From Chloroflexi bacterium UBA4733 (GTDB lineage: Bacteria; Chloroflexota; UBA4733), in the NCBI GenBank assembly GCA_002404055.1, contig DHIZ01000349.1:314-24153 (forward strand): a DNA stretch of 23,840 nucleotides, read 5' to 3'. This document shows, in pieces, positions 1 through 7,002 of this stretch. A program made the position numbers and the translations under genes. How positions within the stretch are numbered: position 1 is the first letter of the stretch; each line of letters starts with the position of its first letter. The notes under the pieces were generated by a model. It did not search any database and was not told where the DNA came from. It was given only the letters and a program-made list of their open reading frames with translations.

Positions 1-100
1 GGCGCCGCCAACCACCTGGCCGTTGCCCAAAACGCCACCTTTGGTCAAAACACCGCTCGCTCGCCGAGTTCGGCAACAGGCCCTGGCTATGTACGTATAC

Positions 101-1669
101 TTAGCTCTTCAGCAGCGTCTGCACCACCGGCGTCATAGTGGCGAGGGCGGTGCTGGCCGAGATCTGGTTCGCCGTGAGCTTGTCGATGGTCGGCGCCACC
201 CCTTTGCTGTAAATATCGCCGAAGTTGACCATAGCGTGGGAGGGCACTACCTGGACGTGGTCCGCCGCGGCGATGGTGGTGTTCAGGTCGGCATCGGTGA
301 GTTTGGTGTAGCCCTGGACGATCTGCTTCCAGTCGCCGGTGACCGAACGCCGGCTGGGGAGGGCGCCGGTCTTGGTGGGATATACCTTGAGGCCGGCCGG
401 GCTGACCATGTAGGCCATCAGCTGCCAGGCCTGATCGGGATGCTCCTGGCCGCTGAAGATGGACCACTGATCGGGATACAGCGTGTTGCGCGGCGGCAGG
501 GTAGGCGGAACCGGCATGGCGGCCACGCCCCACTCGAAGGAGGTGATGGTGCCAAAGGACTGGAAGGGGACGAAGCTGGCCGAGAACATGCCGTACTTGC
601 CGGTGTGAAAGTCGGTCGGCAGGGAGCTGCGGAGGGCCTTGGCCTCGTCCGCGGTCGGCTGGATGTGATACTTGTAGGTACAGTCGACGTCGAACTGCAT
701 GCCGGAGGTCACGGCGTCGGCGTCAATGGGGAACTGCTTCGGGAAGCCGGACGTGTAGCCCTCCGGCTCGAACCAGTCGCCACCATAGATCCAGGAGTAG
801 CCGCGCGTGTCGCCCCAGGCGCGCGTCGTGCCGTACTGCGCAGTGGGCTGGCCGGGACTGCGCGTCAGGCTGTGGCAGATGTCCAGGAACTTATTCCAGT
901 TCCAGGAGGTGTCCTTGAAGTCACTCGTCGGAGCGGCGAGACCCACATTCTGGAAGAGCGTCTTGTTATAGATCAAGACCTGCGGATACAGGTCGATCGG
1001 CATGGCGACGTGTTTCCCCTGCCACTTGCAGAAGTCGATCGCCACCGGGAAGAAGTCGCTCAGATCGTACTTGTCACGGGCGATGTACTGATCAAGCGGC
1101 ATCAGGACGTTCCGGGAGGCGTAATAGCGATAGCCACGGTTCGCGGCAGGGAACCAGAGGGCGGGCGGGGAGCCGCCAGCGAGGAGCGCGTCGGTTTTCT
1201 CGTCGTAGTGTCCCGATGGCGCCTCAATCGCTTCGACCTTGATGCCCGGATGCTGCGCCTCGAAGCCGCTGAAGGCTTCCTTGATCACCTTCTCTTCGTT
1301 CAGACTGGGCCGCAGCACGGCGATGAGTGTCGTGCCGGCAGCGCTGGCAGGGGCGCTCGTGGCGCTCTTGGCAGATGCCGTGGTCGCCGTGGTCGCCGTG
1401 GTGGCAGGAGCTGTGCGCGTGACGCTCGACGAGGCGACACTGGTCGACGGTTGCGCCGGGCTACTCGTCGCCGCTTTCGTGGCAGCGACAGCCGAAGCCG
1501 CGGTCGTGGCGGCAGTCGAAGCGGCCGCCGTGGCGGCAGTCGAAGCGGCCGCCGTTGTCGCTGTTGGGACGCTCTGACCGCAGGCAGCCAGCAGGGTACC
1601 CCCAGCGAGCGTGGCGACGCCGAGCGCGCCGGTTCGGAGCAGGGCACGACGGGTCGAGGAGTGAGACAT
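101..1669 (-). CDS. Sugar ABC transporter substrate-binding lipoprotein (SBP1)
   Basis: Predicted family-1 extracellular solute-binding protein, 522 aa, which would capture a sugar or oligosaccharide outside the membrane and pass it to an ABC permease. The N-terminus has a Tat-like TRRALL motif at residues 6-11 and a lipobox LAAC with the lipidated Cys at 30. A roughly 75-residue Ala/Thr/Ser linker follows, then the SBP fold (for example ALWFPAANRGYRYY, VLIYNKTLFQNVGL, and GQEHPDQAWQLMAYMVS near the C-terminus). I chose ATG 1669 because AAAGGGG lies 7 nt upstream; an in-frame ATG 12 codons earlier lacks this. It is divergent from a lacI remnant, with two operator-like sites in between. Positions 1-100, downstream of the stop, show no start codon or gene that I can support; permease genes may lie beyond the window edge. 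The sugar cannot be told from sequence. Confidence 0.93.
   Translation of the reverse strand: MSHSSTRRALLRTGALGVATLAGGTLLAACGQSVPTATTAAASTAATAAASTAATTAASAVAATKAATSSPAQPSTSVASSSVTRTAPATTATTATTASAKSATSAPASAAGTTLIAVLRPSLNEEKVIKEAFSGFEAQHPGIKVEAIEAPSGHYDEKTDALLAGGSPPALWFPAANRGYRYYASRNVLMPLDQYIARDKYDLSDFFPVAIDFCKWQGKHVAMPIDLYPQVLIYNKTLFQNVGLAAPTSDFKDTSWNWNKFLDICHSLTRSPGQPTAQYGTTRAWGDTRGYSWIYGGDWFEPEGYTSGFPKQFPIDADAVTSGMQFDVDCTYKYHIQPTADEAKALRSSLPTDFHTGKYGMFSASFVPFQSFGTITSFEWGVAAMPVPPTLPPRNTLYPDQWSIFSGQEHPDQAWQLMAYMVSPAGLKVYPTKTGALPSRRSVTGDWKQIVQGYTKLTDADLNTTIAAADHVQVVPSHAMVNFGDIYSKGVAPTIDKLTANQISASTALATMTPVVQTLLKS
1505..1552. repeat. 24-bp tandem duplication in the SBP1 linker
   Basis: Two perfect tandem copies of a 24-bp unit (1505-1528 and 1529-1552) encode a duplicated eight-residue Ala/Ser/Thr block in the linker behind the lipid anchor. 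Flanking sequence continues the same style with degenerate GCC/GTC triplets. This suggests linker length changes by slippage without affecting the binding domain. Confidence 0.85.
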
Positions 1670-1702
1670 GGACCGGCCCCTTTCTGAGAAAACGAACAGG
1701 AG

Positions 1703-1718
1703 CAAAACTGGTTTGCAA
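1703..1718. promoter_or_regulatory. LacI-type operator O1
   Basis: CAAAACTGGTTTGCAA differs by one base from the site at 6973-6988. It is an imperfect palindrome around AAACTGGTTT. It lies between the predicted SBP1 transcription start (about 1725) and the ribosome binding site, and its TTGCAA end could be the -35 of the rightward promoter. Its centre (1709.5) is 42 bp from that of O2, about four helical turns, so two bound dimers would sit on the same DNA face. Assignment to the LacI proteins in this window is an inference from position and repetition. Confidence 0.7.
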
Positions 1719-1739
1719 CGTCACTGGCGGTAGTATACT
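1713..1739 (+). promoter_or_regulatory. Rightward promoter of the lacI remnant
   Basis: TTGCAA at 1713-1718 and TATACT at 1734-1739 are separated by 15 bp, shorter than the usual 17. The -10 lies in the perfect palindrome AGTATACT (1732-1739), which also supplies the leftward -10. It would transcribe the truncated lacI beginning at 1774. Confidence 0.5.
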
Positions 1740-1760
1740 CCGATCCAAATCGGTTTGCAA
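1732..1760 (-). promoter_or_regulatory. SBP1 promoter
   Basis: On the minus strand TTGCAA (1760 to 1755), a 17-bp spacer and TATACT (1737 to 1732) form a good sigma-70-type promoter. The start would be near 1725, giving a leader of about 55 nt. Operator O2 covers the -35 and spacer, so a bound repressor would block polymerase. Confidence 0.65.
1745..1760. promoter_or_regulatory. LacI-type operator O2
   Basis: CCAAATCGGTTTGCAA matches the 6973-6988 site at 14 of 16 positions. It occupies the -35/spacer of the SBP1 promoter and lies just downstream of the rightward -10, so it could repress both directions. Confidence 0.68.
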
Positions 1761-1773
1761 TGGGGGCACAAAC

Positions 1774-1850
1774 ATGACTATTGAACGCGAGGGCCGAACG
1801 CGGAGCCGCGTCACACTCCGCAATGCAGCGCACGTCTTCGCCTGCTTGTT
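1774..1850 (+). pseudogene. lacI-family regulator, 5' remnant only
   Basis: ATG at 1774 begins MTIEREGRTRSRVTLRNAA, which parallels the start of the intact regulator at 7003 (MTIGSAGRTRGRVTLRDVA). DNA identity extends through the upstream operator and promoter. Similarity stops abruptly near 1834, inside the helix-turn-helix, and the frame runs on only to 1887 through unrelated sequence. The recognition helix and the whole ligand-binding domain are missing, so no repressor can be made. The break meets the 3' end of a broken SBP gene on the other strand. Confidence 0.82.
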
Positions 1851-2307
1851 AACCCGTAGGCAACGGCTTGGCCACGGTCGCCTTTAACGCCTGGTCCAGC
1901 GTCTGGATCACCTGGTCGACACCGGATTTGCCCTGCCACAGCGTGGAGATGGCTTTGTCTGTGGCGGTCAACACCATCCCTTGGAGCTGGTTGGCCAGCG
2001 TCGGGACCGAATCGTAGCTGTTCGACTCGAGCTGATCAACGTAGACCTTCAAGGCATCAGCGTAGGACAGTTTCTGCAGTTCCGGGTTCTTGTTCACCGT
2101 CGGCTTACTGGCAGGGTTGAGGCCAATCTGCACAAGCTGCAGCATGATCTCATCGCGCATCCAGATCAGGCTGTAGTTCCAGGCCGCTTCCAGGTTTTTG
2201 CCGGCGGTGAACAGGCTCAAGTTGTCGTTGGCCGCATAGCCACTCACGCGGCCGGCCGGACCGACGGGAACCGGCAACGTCTTCCAGTTGAGGCTCTTAT
2301 GGGCCAA
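1849..2307 (-). pseudogene. Sugar ABC substrate-binding protein, C-terminal fragment
   Basis: About 150 codons encode only the C-terminal lobe of a family-1 SBP, with the typical hinge-proximal pattern GRVSGYAANDNLSLFTAGKN followed by LEAAWNYSLIWM. There is no signal peptide, lipobox or N-terminal domain. The frame is open upstream only to about 2382, where it meets an in-frame stop, and that upstream part does not look like an SBP. No credible start or ribosome binding site is present. The stop at 1849-1851 lies almost at the break in the lacI remnant. This is the leftover of a third SBP paralogue after a deletion or insertion. Confidence 0.8.
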
Positions 2308-2322
2308 CGCGAGCCGAGCCGG

Positions 2323-2507
2323 CCCGTCACGACCGACGCTCCGCCGTGGATCGCTAACGCTGTCACCGGTGCTGTTCGTCTCCTACGTTGCTGCGCGCTG
2401 CCCCGACCAAGCCCCGGCCAGGCGTCGCCCTGCCCAGCGCCTGATGGACTTGCTGTAGTGCGCGCTTGGCGACGTCAACCGGAGCCCCGCGCGAACCGCG
2501 TGGACAC
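2323..2507 (+). pseudogene. Possible 3' remnant of the broken lacI gene
   Basis: This 200-bp gap between two leftward SBP sequences has no gene. In one plus-strand frame it reads APPW...NAVTGAVRLLRCCAL, then a later VRAWRR. This resembles the C-terminal region of the intact regulator at 7003 (TPPL...EVGAAAVTLLRRAL, then LRWRES). If real, the lacI remnant at 1774 has its tail here and the SBP fragment sits in its middle. The match is short and Arg/Ala-rich, so chance is possible. Confidence 0.3.
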
Positions 2508-4022
2508 CTACTGGTTTTTCTTCTGGTTGGCGATTTGCTCTGTGATCGACTTGTTCATCAAGGGCACGGCAGCGGTGAGCGTGTCGTGCACGTTGAGATC
2601 GTTATTCCACATGTCGCCGAACTTGCCCTGGGTCTGCAGGACGTTGATGGCTTCCTGGCCATAGGGGTCGGTGAAGGTGGGCTTGGCATATTGGAAGACA
2701 TCGTAGAACGCCTGCTTGTTGGCCGGCGGGCCGGGCTGCTTGAGGATGAGCTGGGCAGCCGCCTTGTTTACCGGCATCCCGTCGACGCCGCCGGTGACGT
2801 ACTGCTCTTCCGCCGGCTGCGAGACGAGGAACTTCATGAACTGCCATGCCAGGTCCGGCACCCGGCTCCCCTTCCACATGACCAATCCGTCCGTCGGCAG
2901 GTTCGTGGCGTTGGACTTCGGCCCGTGCGGAATGAAGGTGATGTCAAAGTCGAGCGACTGATTCTTCTTGTAGCCATTCCAGAAGTAGATGCCGTTGTAG
3001 ACCATGCCAACCTTGCCGGTCATGCCGAAGGCATTCGAGCCCAGCTTACGGCTGGATAGGTCCTTGGGTGTCGGCGCCACCTTGTGCTTGTACACCAGGT
3101 CCAACCAGTACTGGATGCCGGCGATGGCTTCCGGCGAGTCCATCAGGCTCTTCGTGCCGTCGTCGCTGAAGATATGTCCGCCCTCGCCAAAGATCCAGGG
3201 CACCCAGGGGTTCTGGTGATTGCGCGTCTCGAAGCCGTATTGGCCGAAAACCGCCGGATCGCTGGAGGGCTTGGTGAGCGCCGTGGCGGCGGAGAGGAAG
3301 TCGTCCCATGTCCAGCTTGGAACGGGATACTTCTGCCCGGCCTGGTCGAAGAGCGTCTTGTTGTACCACAGGACGTAGGGGCCACAGAGCATGGGCAGGC
3401 CAATCTGTTTCCCCTGGTACCGATACCCGGCCATTGGGCTCTCAAAGTAGTCCGACGGCTTGTATTGCGCGTCCGTGGCGAGGTAGCTATCGAGCGCGCT
3501 TGTCACCCCAGCGGTAAAGAGCTGGGTGTCGTAGGTCTCGTCCGACCAGACGACATCGGCGGCGTTGCCGCCCGCCGCCTGCACGATAAACTTGTTGTTG
3601 TCCCAGTTCCAGGTACCCTCGGCCGATACCTGCGTGCCGGAGTGCTGCTGCTGGAACTGGCTGGCGAGCCCCTGGTAGACCTTGTCGAAGGCCACGCCCG
3701 GGGTGTAGGAGAAGCGGACCTTGCCGGGCGCCACAGCAGGCGCCGCGGCGGAGGCCGTCACCGTTTGGGTCACGGTCGCCGTGACCGTCTTCACCTGAGC
3801 GCTGGTCACCACGACCGTCTGGGCCACCGTCGAGACCACCGTCGAGACCACCGTCGCGGTGCTGGCCTGGGCCACCGTGGCCGCGGGCAGGGCGGTCGCC
3901 GCGCCCCCGCAGGCGGAGAGCACGGCCACGCTCCCCGCCGCTCCCAGCGCGGCCTGGATGAAGCGACGGCGGCTGACGGCGGAACTGCTTGCCGGATCGG
4001 GAATGCTACGCACCTGGGTCAT
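2508..4022 (-). CDS. Sugar ABC transporter substrate-binding lipoprotein (SBP2)
   Basis: Family-1 extracellular solute-binding protein, 504 aa. It has a clear twin-arginine motif SRRRFIQ (17-23) and a lipobox VLSAC with the lipidated Cys at 38, so export of a folded lipoprotein by the Tat route is likely. A Thr/Val linker with 12-bp DNA repeats (3831-3854) follows. The binding domain shows ADVVWSDETYDTQLF, YVLWYNKTLFDQAGQKYP, WTWDDFLSAATALTKP and DLAWQFMKFLVSQPAEEQYV. ATG 4022 was chosen for the signal peptide and the AGAAGG 8-9 nt upstream; the open frame continues to 5243 without coding character. It is divergent from the lacI at 4248 with an operator in its promoter. No permease gene follows it in the window, so it must use permeases elsewhere or is an orphan. 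Confidence 0.93.
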   Translation of the reverse strand: MTQVRSIPDPASSSAVSRRRFIQAALGAAGSVAVLSACGGAATALPAATVAQASTATVVSTVVSTVAQTVVVTSAQVKTVTATVTQTVTASAAAPAVAPGKVRFSYTPGVAFDKVYQGLASQFQQQHSGTQVSAEGTWNWDNNKFIVQAAGGNAADVVWSDETYDTQLFTAGVTSALDSYLATDAQYKPSDYFESPMAGYRYQGKQIGLPMLCGPYVLWYNKTLFDQAGQKYPVPSWTWDDFLSAATALTKPSSDPAVFGQYGFETRNHQNPWVPWIFGEGGHIFSDDGTKSLMDSPEAIAGIQYWLDLVYKHKVAPTPKDLSSRKLGSNAFGMTGKVGMVYNGIYFWNGYKKNQSLDFDITFIPHGPKSNATNLPTDGLVMWKGSRVPDLAWQFMKFLVSQPAEEQYVTGGVDGMPVNKAAAQLILKQPGPPANKQAFYDVFQYAKPTFTDPYGQEAINVLQTQGKFGDMWNNDLNVHDTLTAAVPLMNKSITEQIANQKKNQ

Positions 4023-4164
4023 TCGGGGCACCTTCTCTCTCGTACTGTACACGCGACCAGAAGAGTCGCCTTGAGAGGACGAGAGGGCGCGCCGGCTCGA
4101 CAGCGAGCTTGGGGGCTGCGGGCGTTGCAGCCGGCCCATCCCTTCGTCCGCCCTGGACAGGTGC

Positions 4165-4193
4165 AGTATACTTGCTTGAAACCGGTTTAGCAA
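4165..4193 (-). promoter_or_regulatory. SBP2 promoter with operator O3
   Basis: On the minus strand TTGCTA (4193 to 4188), a 17-bp spacer and TATACT (4170 to 4165) form a promoter of the same geometry as that of SBP1. The perfect palindrome AAACCGGTTT (4179-4188) lies in the spacer. The -10 is in AGTATACT (4165-4172), which again offers TATACT (4167-4172) to the rightward lacI; no good rightward -35 is visible. The SBP2 leader would be about 135 nt. Confidence 0.68.
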
Positions 4194-4247
4194 GGGGTAG
4201 GAGCACGTAGCTATCGCCCGTGAGCGGCCTGGTGAGGGAAGGGACGC

Positions 4248-5399
4248 TTGATAGCAAGGCGGGTGTCGTTGCAGGACGTGGCCAGCGCGGCGGGTGTGAG
4301 CAAGGGTCTCGCTTCTCGGGCCCTCGCCGACTACCCGGAAGTGGCGGCAGACACGCGCGAACGGGTGGGCAGTCTGGCGCGCGCGATGGGTTATCGCGCC
4401 AGTGCCCGCGCTCGCGCCCTCGCGGCCGGCAAGAATGCACCGGCACGTTGCCTCGTGGCCAGCCTCGGTCTTGCTCCCGATGCGCTCGGTCGCTCCTTCT
4501 ATGGACCGATCCTGACCGGCATTACCGCCCAGGCGTCGACTGAGGGGCTGGATATCCAGCTGGCTGCCCTGCCGGGAGAGCCCGAGCACGCGGCCGGCAT
4601 GCTCGCCCAACTGGTGGCGGAGGATCGCGCCGACGGTGTGATCCTGCTCACCTTCTTCCCCCTCACGGCAGGGGCGGTGCAGCCACTCGAAGCAGCTGGG
4701 ATCCCGTTCGTCCTGGTCAACCGCTATATCGAGGGGCACCCGGTCAACTGCGTCACGCCCGATTGGGCCGGCGCGACCAGTCGCGCGGTGACACACCTGG
4801 TGGGTCTTGGCCACCGCCATCTCGCCCTCTTCCTCCCTGACGTGCCGGTCTCGACCGTGCGCGACCACGCGGCCGGCTGGTGGGAGGGCGTAGCGCGCTG
4901 CGGCATCGCGGTGACCGACGCACCTGTCCTGCGCTTCGCCGGCCAGGAGAGCGGCGCTTTCGACCTCGCGCGGCTCGTGTTCGCCGGGACGGTCCTCGAC
5001 GCCGATCACACGCCCACCGCCATCGTCTGCATGAATGATGTGTACGCCCACGGCGTGCTGACAGCGGCCGCGGACGCGGGGCTCGCCGTGCCGGCGCAGA
5101 TCTCCGTGATTGGCTTCGACGACATCTTCGCCCAGTACGTCACGCCGCCACTCTGCAGTTTCAACCCGCACCTCTACGACGTCGGCGCCAAAGCGGCCGC
5201 GGTCCTCGCGGCCGCCTTGCGCGGCGAACTGGCGGAGCCGCACCGCGTCCTGATGCCGCTGGACTTCGTCTGCCGGAGCAGTTGCGGCCCCGCCCCGGAG
5301 TGTGCCTCGCCAGCGGCGAAGACCACGTTCGTCCGGGCGTCGGTGCGCACGTGCGCCATGGCGCGCAGCAGTACAGAGAGAAGGGTGAAGGGATCGTGA
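4248..5399 (+). CDS. LacI-family transcriptional regulator (LacI-1)
   Basis: Sugar-responsive repressor, 383 aa. The N-terminal helix-turn-helix is at about residues 6-27 (RVSLQDVASAAGVSKGLASRAL), the hinge helix near 52-60 (RARALAAGK carries the minor-groove Leu), and the periplasmic-binding-protein-like sensor follows, including ITPDWAGA-type and VIGFDDI motifs. I used TTG 4248: it is preceded by GGAAGGGA, and no in-frame ATG fits the domain start. The C-terminal tail after FVCRSSC is about 30 residues longer than in LacI-2 and overlaps the next gene's ribosome binding site. The last bases GTGA overlap the start of the oxidoreductase, so the two are probably translationally coupled. It likely controls SBP2 and itself at O3; the inducer is unknown. 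Confidence 0.93.
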   Translation: MIARRVSLQDVASAAGVSKGLASRALADYPEVAADTRERVGSLARAMGYRASARARALAAGKNAPARCLVASLGLAPDALGRSFYGPILTGITAQASTEGLDIQLAALPGEPEHAAGMLAQLVAEDRADGVILLTFFPLTAGAVQPLEAAGIPFVLVNRYIEGHPVNCVTPDWAGATSRAVTHLVGLGHRHLALFLPDVPVSTVRDHAAGWWEGVARCGIAVTDAPVLRFAGQESGAFDLARLVFAGTVLDADHTPTAIVCMNDVYAHGVLTAAADAGLAVPAQISVIGFDDIFAQYVTPPLCSFNPHLYDVGAKAAAVLAAALRGELAEPHRVLMPLDFVCRSSCGPAPECASPAAKTTFVRASVRTCAMARSSTERRVKGS

Positions 5400-6931
5400 C
5401 GGATGTCGACGTAGTGATCGTCGGTGCCGGGCACAATGGCCTGGTGGCTGCCGCCTACCTGGCGCGGGCCGGGTTAACCGTGCATCTATTCGAGCGTCGC
5501 CCGATCGCCGGCGGGGCGTCGATTACCGAAGAGCTCTGGCCCGGCTTCCACTTCTCGACCTGCGCCCACATGATCCACGGGCTCCACCCCAAGCTCATCC
5601 GCGACCTCGGCCTGCGCGAGCGCGGCCTGCGCGTGCTGCCCCGTGCCGATGACCTGATCATGTGGGCGGACGGCACCTACTCCGGCCCGGACACGCTCGA
5701 TTCGCCGCGCAATCGTGCCTTCGCCGGGCGCCTGACCGCCGAGGAGCGGGAGGGTCTACGTCGCTACCAGGAGTTCCGTTGGACCCTGGAACGGCTCTTC
5801 GCCCCCTACCGCCTGCAGCCACCACCATCGCTGGCCGAGGTGCGGGCGCGAGCGCAGGGCACCCCGGCAGCGGCCGTGCTGGAGCGTGCCCTCACCGCCC
5901 ACCTCTCCGAGATCCAGGAGGAGCTGCTGCCGAGCGAACGCCTCCTGGAACGCGCCGCAGGCGAGAAATCGTCGGTCGGACGTGATCCCCTTGCCCTCAG
6001 TCTGGCCTACTCCTCCATCGACGCGCCCGAAGAAGAGACCGGCGAGCGCCCGCCCCACGGCTACGTGGAGGGGGGTATGGGCACGGTGGTGCGGCTACTG
6101 GCGGAAGCGGCGGAGGAGGCCGGCGCCAGCATCCACGTCGACCAGGCCGTGGAGCAGTTGCTGGTAGAGGGCGGCCACGTGATCGGCATCCGGCTCGCCG
6201 ATGGGCGCGAGCTGCGCAGCCGCGTCGTGATCTCTAACCTTGATCCCAAGCGGACCTTCCTGAAGCTCCTGGCCCCGGAGCACCTGGATCCTGGCTTCCG
6301 CGACCGGGTGGCCAGGCTGATTACAGAGGTGAGTTGCTACAAGTTCCTGGCCGCTATCTCGGAGCTGCCTCGATGGACGGCCTGGGATGGCGATCCCGAC
6401 CGGCCCAGCCACGGCGCGGTGGGCCTGCATCGCTCGAGCGCCGAGGTGAACGCTATGTTCGATGACCTGGAGGCCGGCCAGCCACCGCGCGCACCGGTGA
6501 TCAGTTTCTCCGTGCCGTCCGCTGTCGACACCACCCTGGCGCCGCCGGGCGCCCACACCGCCTCGGCCTGGATCTTCTCGGCCCCGGCCAGGCTACGGGA
6601 AGGCAGTTGGGACGATGTGCGTGAGGAGGTGGCAGAGCGCTTGATCGACCAGATCACCGCCTATGCGCCGAATTTCCGCCGGTCGATCCTGCACTGCAAG
6701 TTGCGCACGCCGCTCGACCTGGAGCGCGAGAACGGACTGACCGACGGTTGCATCTGGCACATCCAACATGCGGGGGAGCAGCTCTTCTGGAACCGCCCCC
6801 TGCCGGAGCTAGCCCACTACCGGGCGCCGCTGCCGGGCTTGTATCTCTGCGGCGCCGGACAGCATCCCTGTGGTGAAGTGACCGGCGCGCCCGGGCACAA
6901 CGCGGCGCACGAGGTCCTGCGCGACTGGTGA
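5396..6931 (+). CDS. FAD-dependent oxidoreductase, phytoene-dehydrogenase/PYROXD2-like
   Basis: Flavoprotein of the COG1233 family, 511 aa. The N-terminal dinucleotide-binding motif VIVGAGHNG (7-15) is followed by Glu33 at the end of the second strand (LFERR), the usual FAD-ribose contact. GGASITEELWPGFHFSTCAH is typical of the PYROXD2-like branch, and the C-terminus has the second FAD motif LYLCGAGQHPCGEVTGAPGH. The start is GTG 5396, which overlaps the lacI stop and has GAAGGG upstream; an upstream in-frame ATG at 5282 lies inside lacI and adds no fold. The substrate is unknown. Carotenoid synthesis is unlikely because no crt genes are near. Its operon position behind a sugar repressor suggests oxidation of something derived from the imported compound, which is inference. 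Confidence 0.88.
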   Translation: MTDVDVVIVGAGHNGLVAAAYLARAGLTVHLFERRPIAGGASITEELWPGFHFSTCAHMIHGLHPKLIRDLGLRERGLRVLPRADDLIMWADGTYSGPDTLDSPRNRAFAGRLTAEEREGLRRYQEFRWTLERLFAPYRLQPPPSLAEVRARAQGTPAAAVLERALTAHLSEIQEELLPSERLLERAAGEKSSVGRDPLALSLAYSSIDAPEEETGERPPHGYVEGGMGTVVRLLAEAAEEAGASIHVDQAVEQLLVEGGHVIGIRLADGRELRSRVVISNLDPKRTFLKLLAPEHLDPGFRDRVARLITEVSCYKFLAAISELPRWTAWDGDPDRPSHGAVGLHRSSAEVNAMFDDLEAGQPPRAPVISFSVPSAVDTTLAPPGAHTASAWIFSAPARLREGSWDDVREEVAERLIDQITAYAPNFRRSILHCKLRTPLDLERENGLTDGCIWHIQHAGEQLFWNRPLPELAHYRAPLPGLYLCGAGQHPCGEVTGAPGHNAAHEVLRDW

Positions 6932-6958
6932 ACGATCGTGCCCCGGCATCGCTGACCG

Positions 6959-6988
6959 TATAATACAGTCGTCAAAACCGGTTTGCAA
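6959..6988 (+). promoter_or_regulatory. lacI-2 control region with operator O4
   Basis: TATAAT at 6959-6964 is a consensus -10 for the rightward lacI, although no clear -35 lies 17 bp upstream. CAAAACCGGTTTGCAA (6973-6988) contains the perfect palindrome AAACCGGTTT (6975-6984) and abuts the G-rich ribosome binding site. The layout implies autorepression. Confidence 0.65.
6960..6988 (-). promoter_or_regulatory. Orphan leftward promoter
   Basis: On the minus strand TTGCAA (6988 to 6983), exactly 17 bp, then TATTAT (6965 to 6960) repeats the geometry of the SBP1 and SBP2 promoters, with operator O4 in the same place. No leftward gene follows: transcription would run antisense into the oxidoreductase that ends at 6931. 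It looks like the control region of a lost third divergent SBP gene. Confidence 0.5.
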
Positions 6989-7002
6989 GGGGGGGCGTCG
7001 AA

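Noticed and set aside
1..100. Start of a permease gene downstream of SBP1
   Set aside because: No leftward start codon with a ribosome binding site is visible in these 100 bases; any permease must begin outside the window.
1370..1560. CRISPR-like or minisatellite array
   Set aside because: The repeats are tandem without spacers and encode the Ala/Thr linker of SBP1.
23..1687. A 554-codon rightward frame opposite SBP1
   Set aside because: It is an antisense shadow of a GC-rich gene. SBP1 has a signal peptide, lipobox and family motifs; this frame has none.
2508..5243. A 911-codon leftward open frame containing SBP2
   Set aside because: The part beyond 4022 is antisense to lacI-1, Arg/His-rich and without any domain. 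The Tat/lipobox signal at 4022 marks the true start.
5282..5395. Upstream start for the FAD oxidoreductase
   Set aside because: The 38 extra residues are lacI-1 in another frame and precede the FAD-binding strand without contributing to it.
5396..6931. Carotenoid (phytoene) desaturase
   Set aside because: The motifs fit the wider COG1233/PYROXD2 group, and no carotenoid synthesis genes are nearby.
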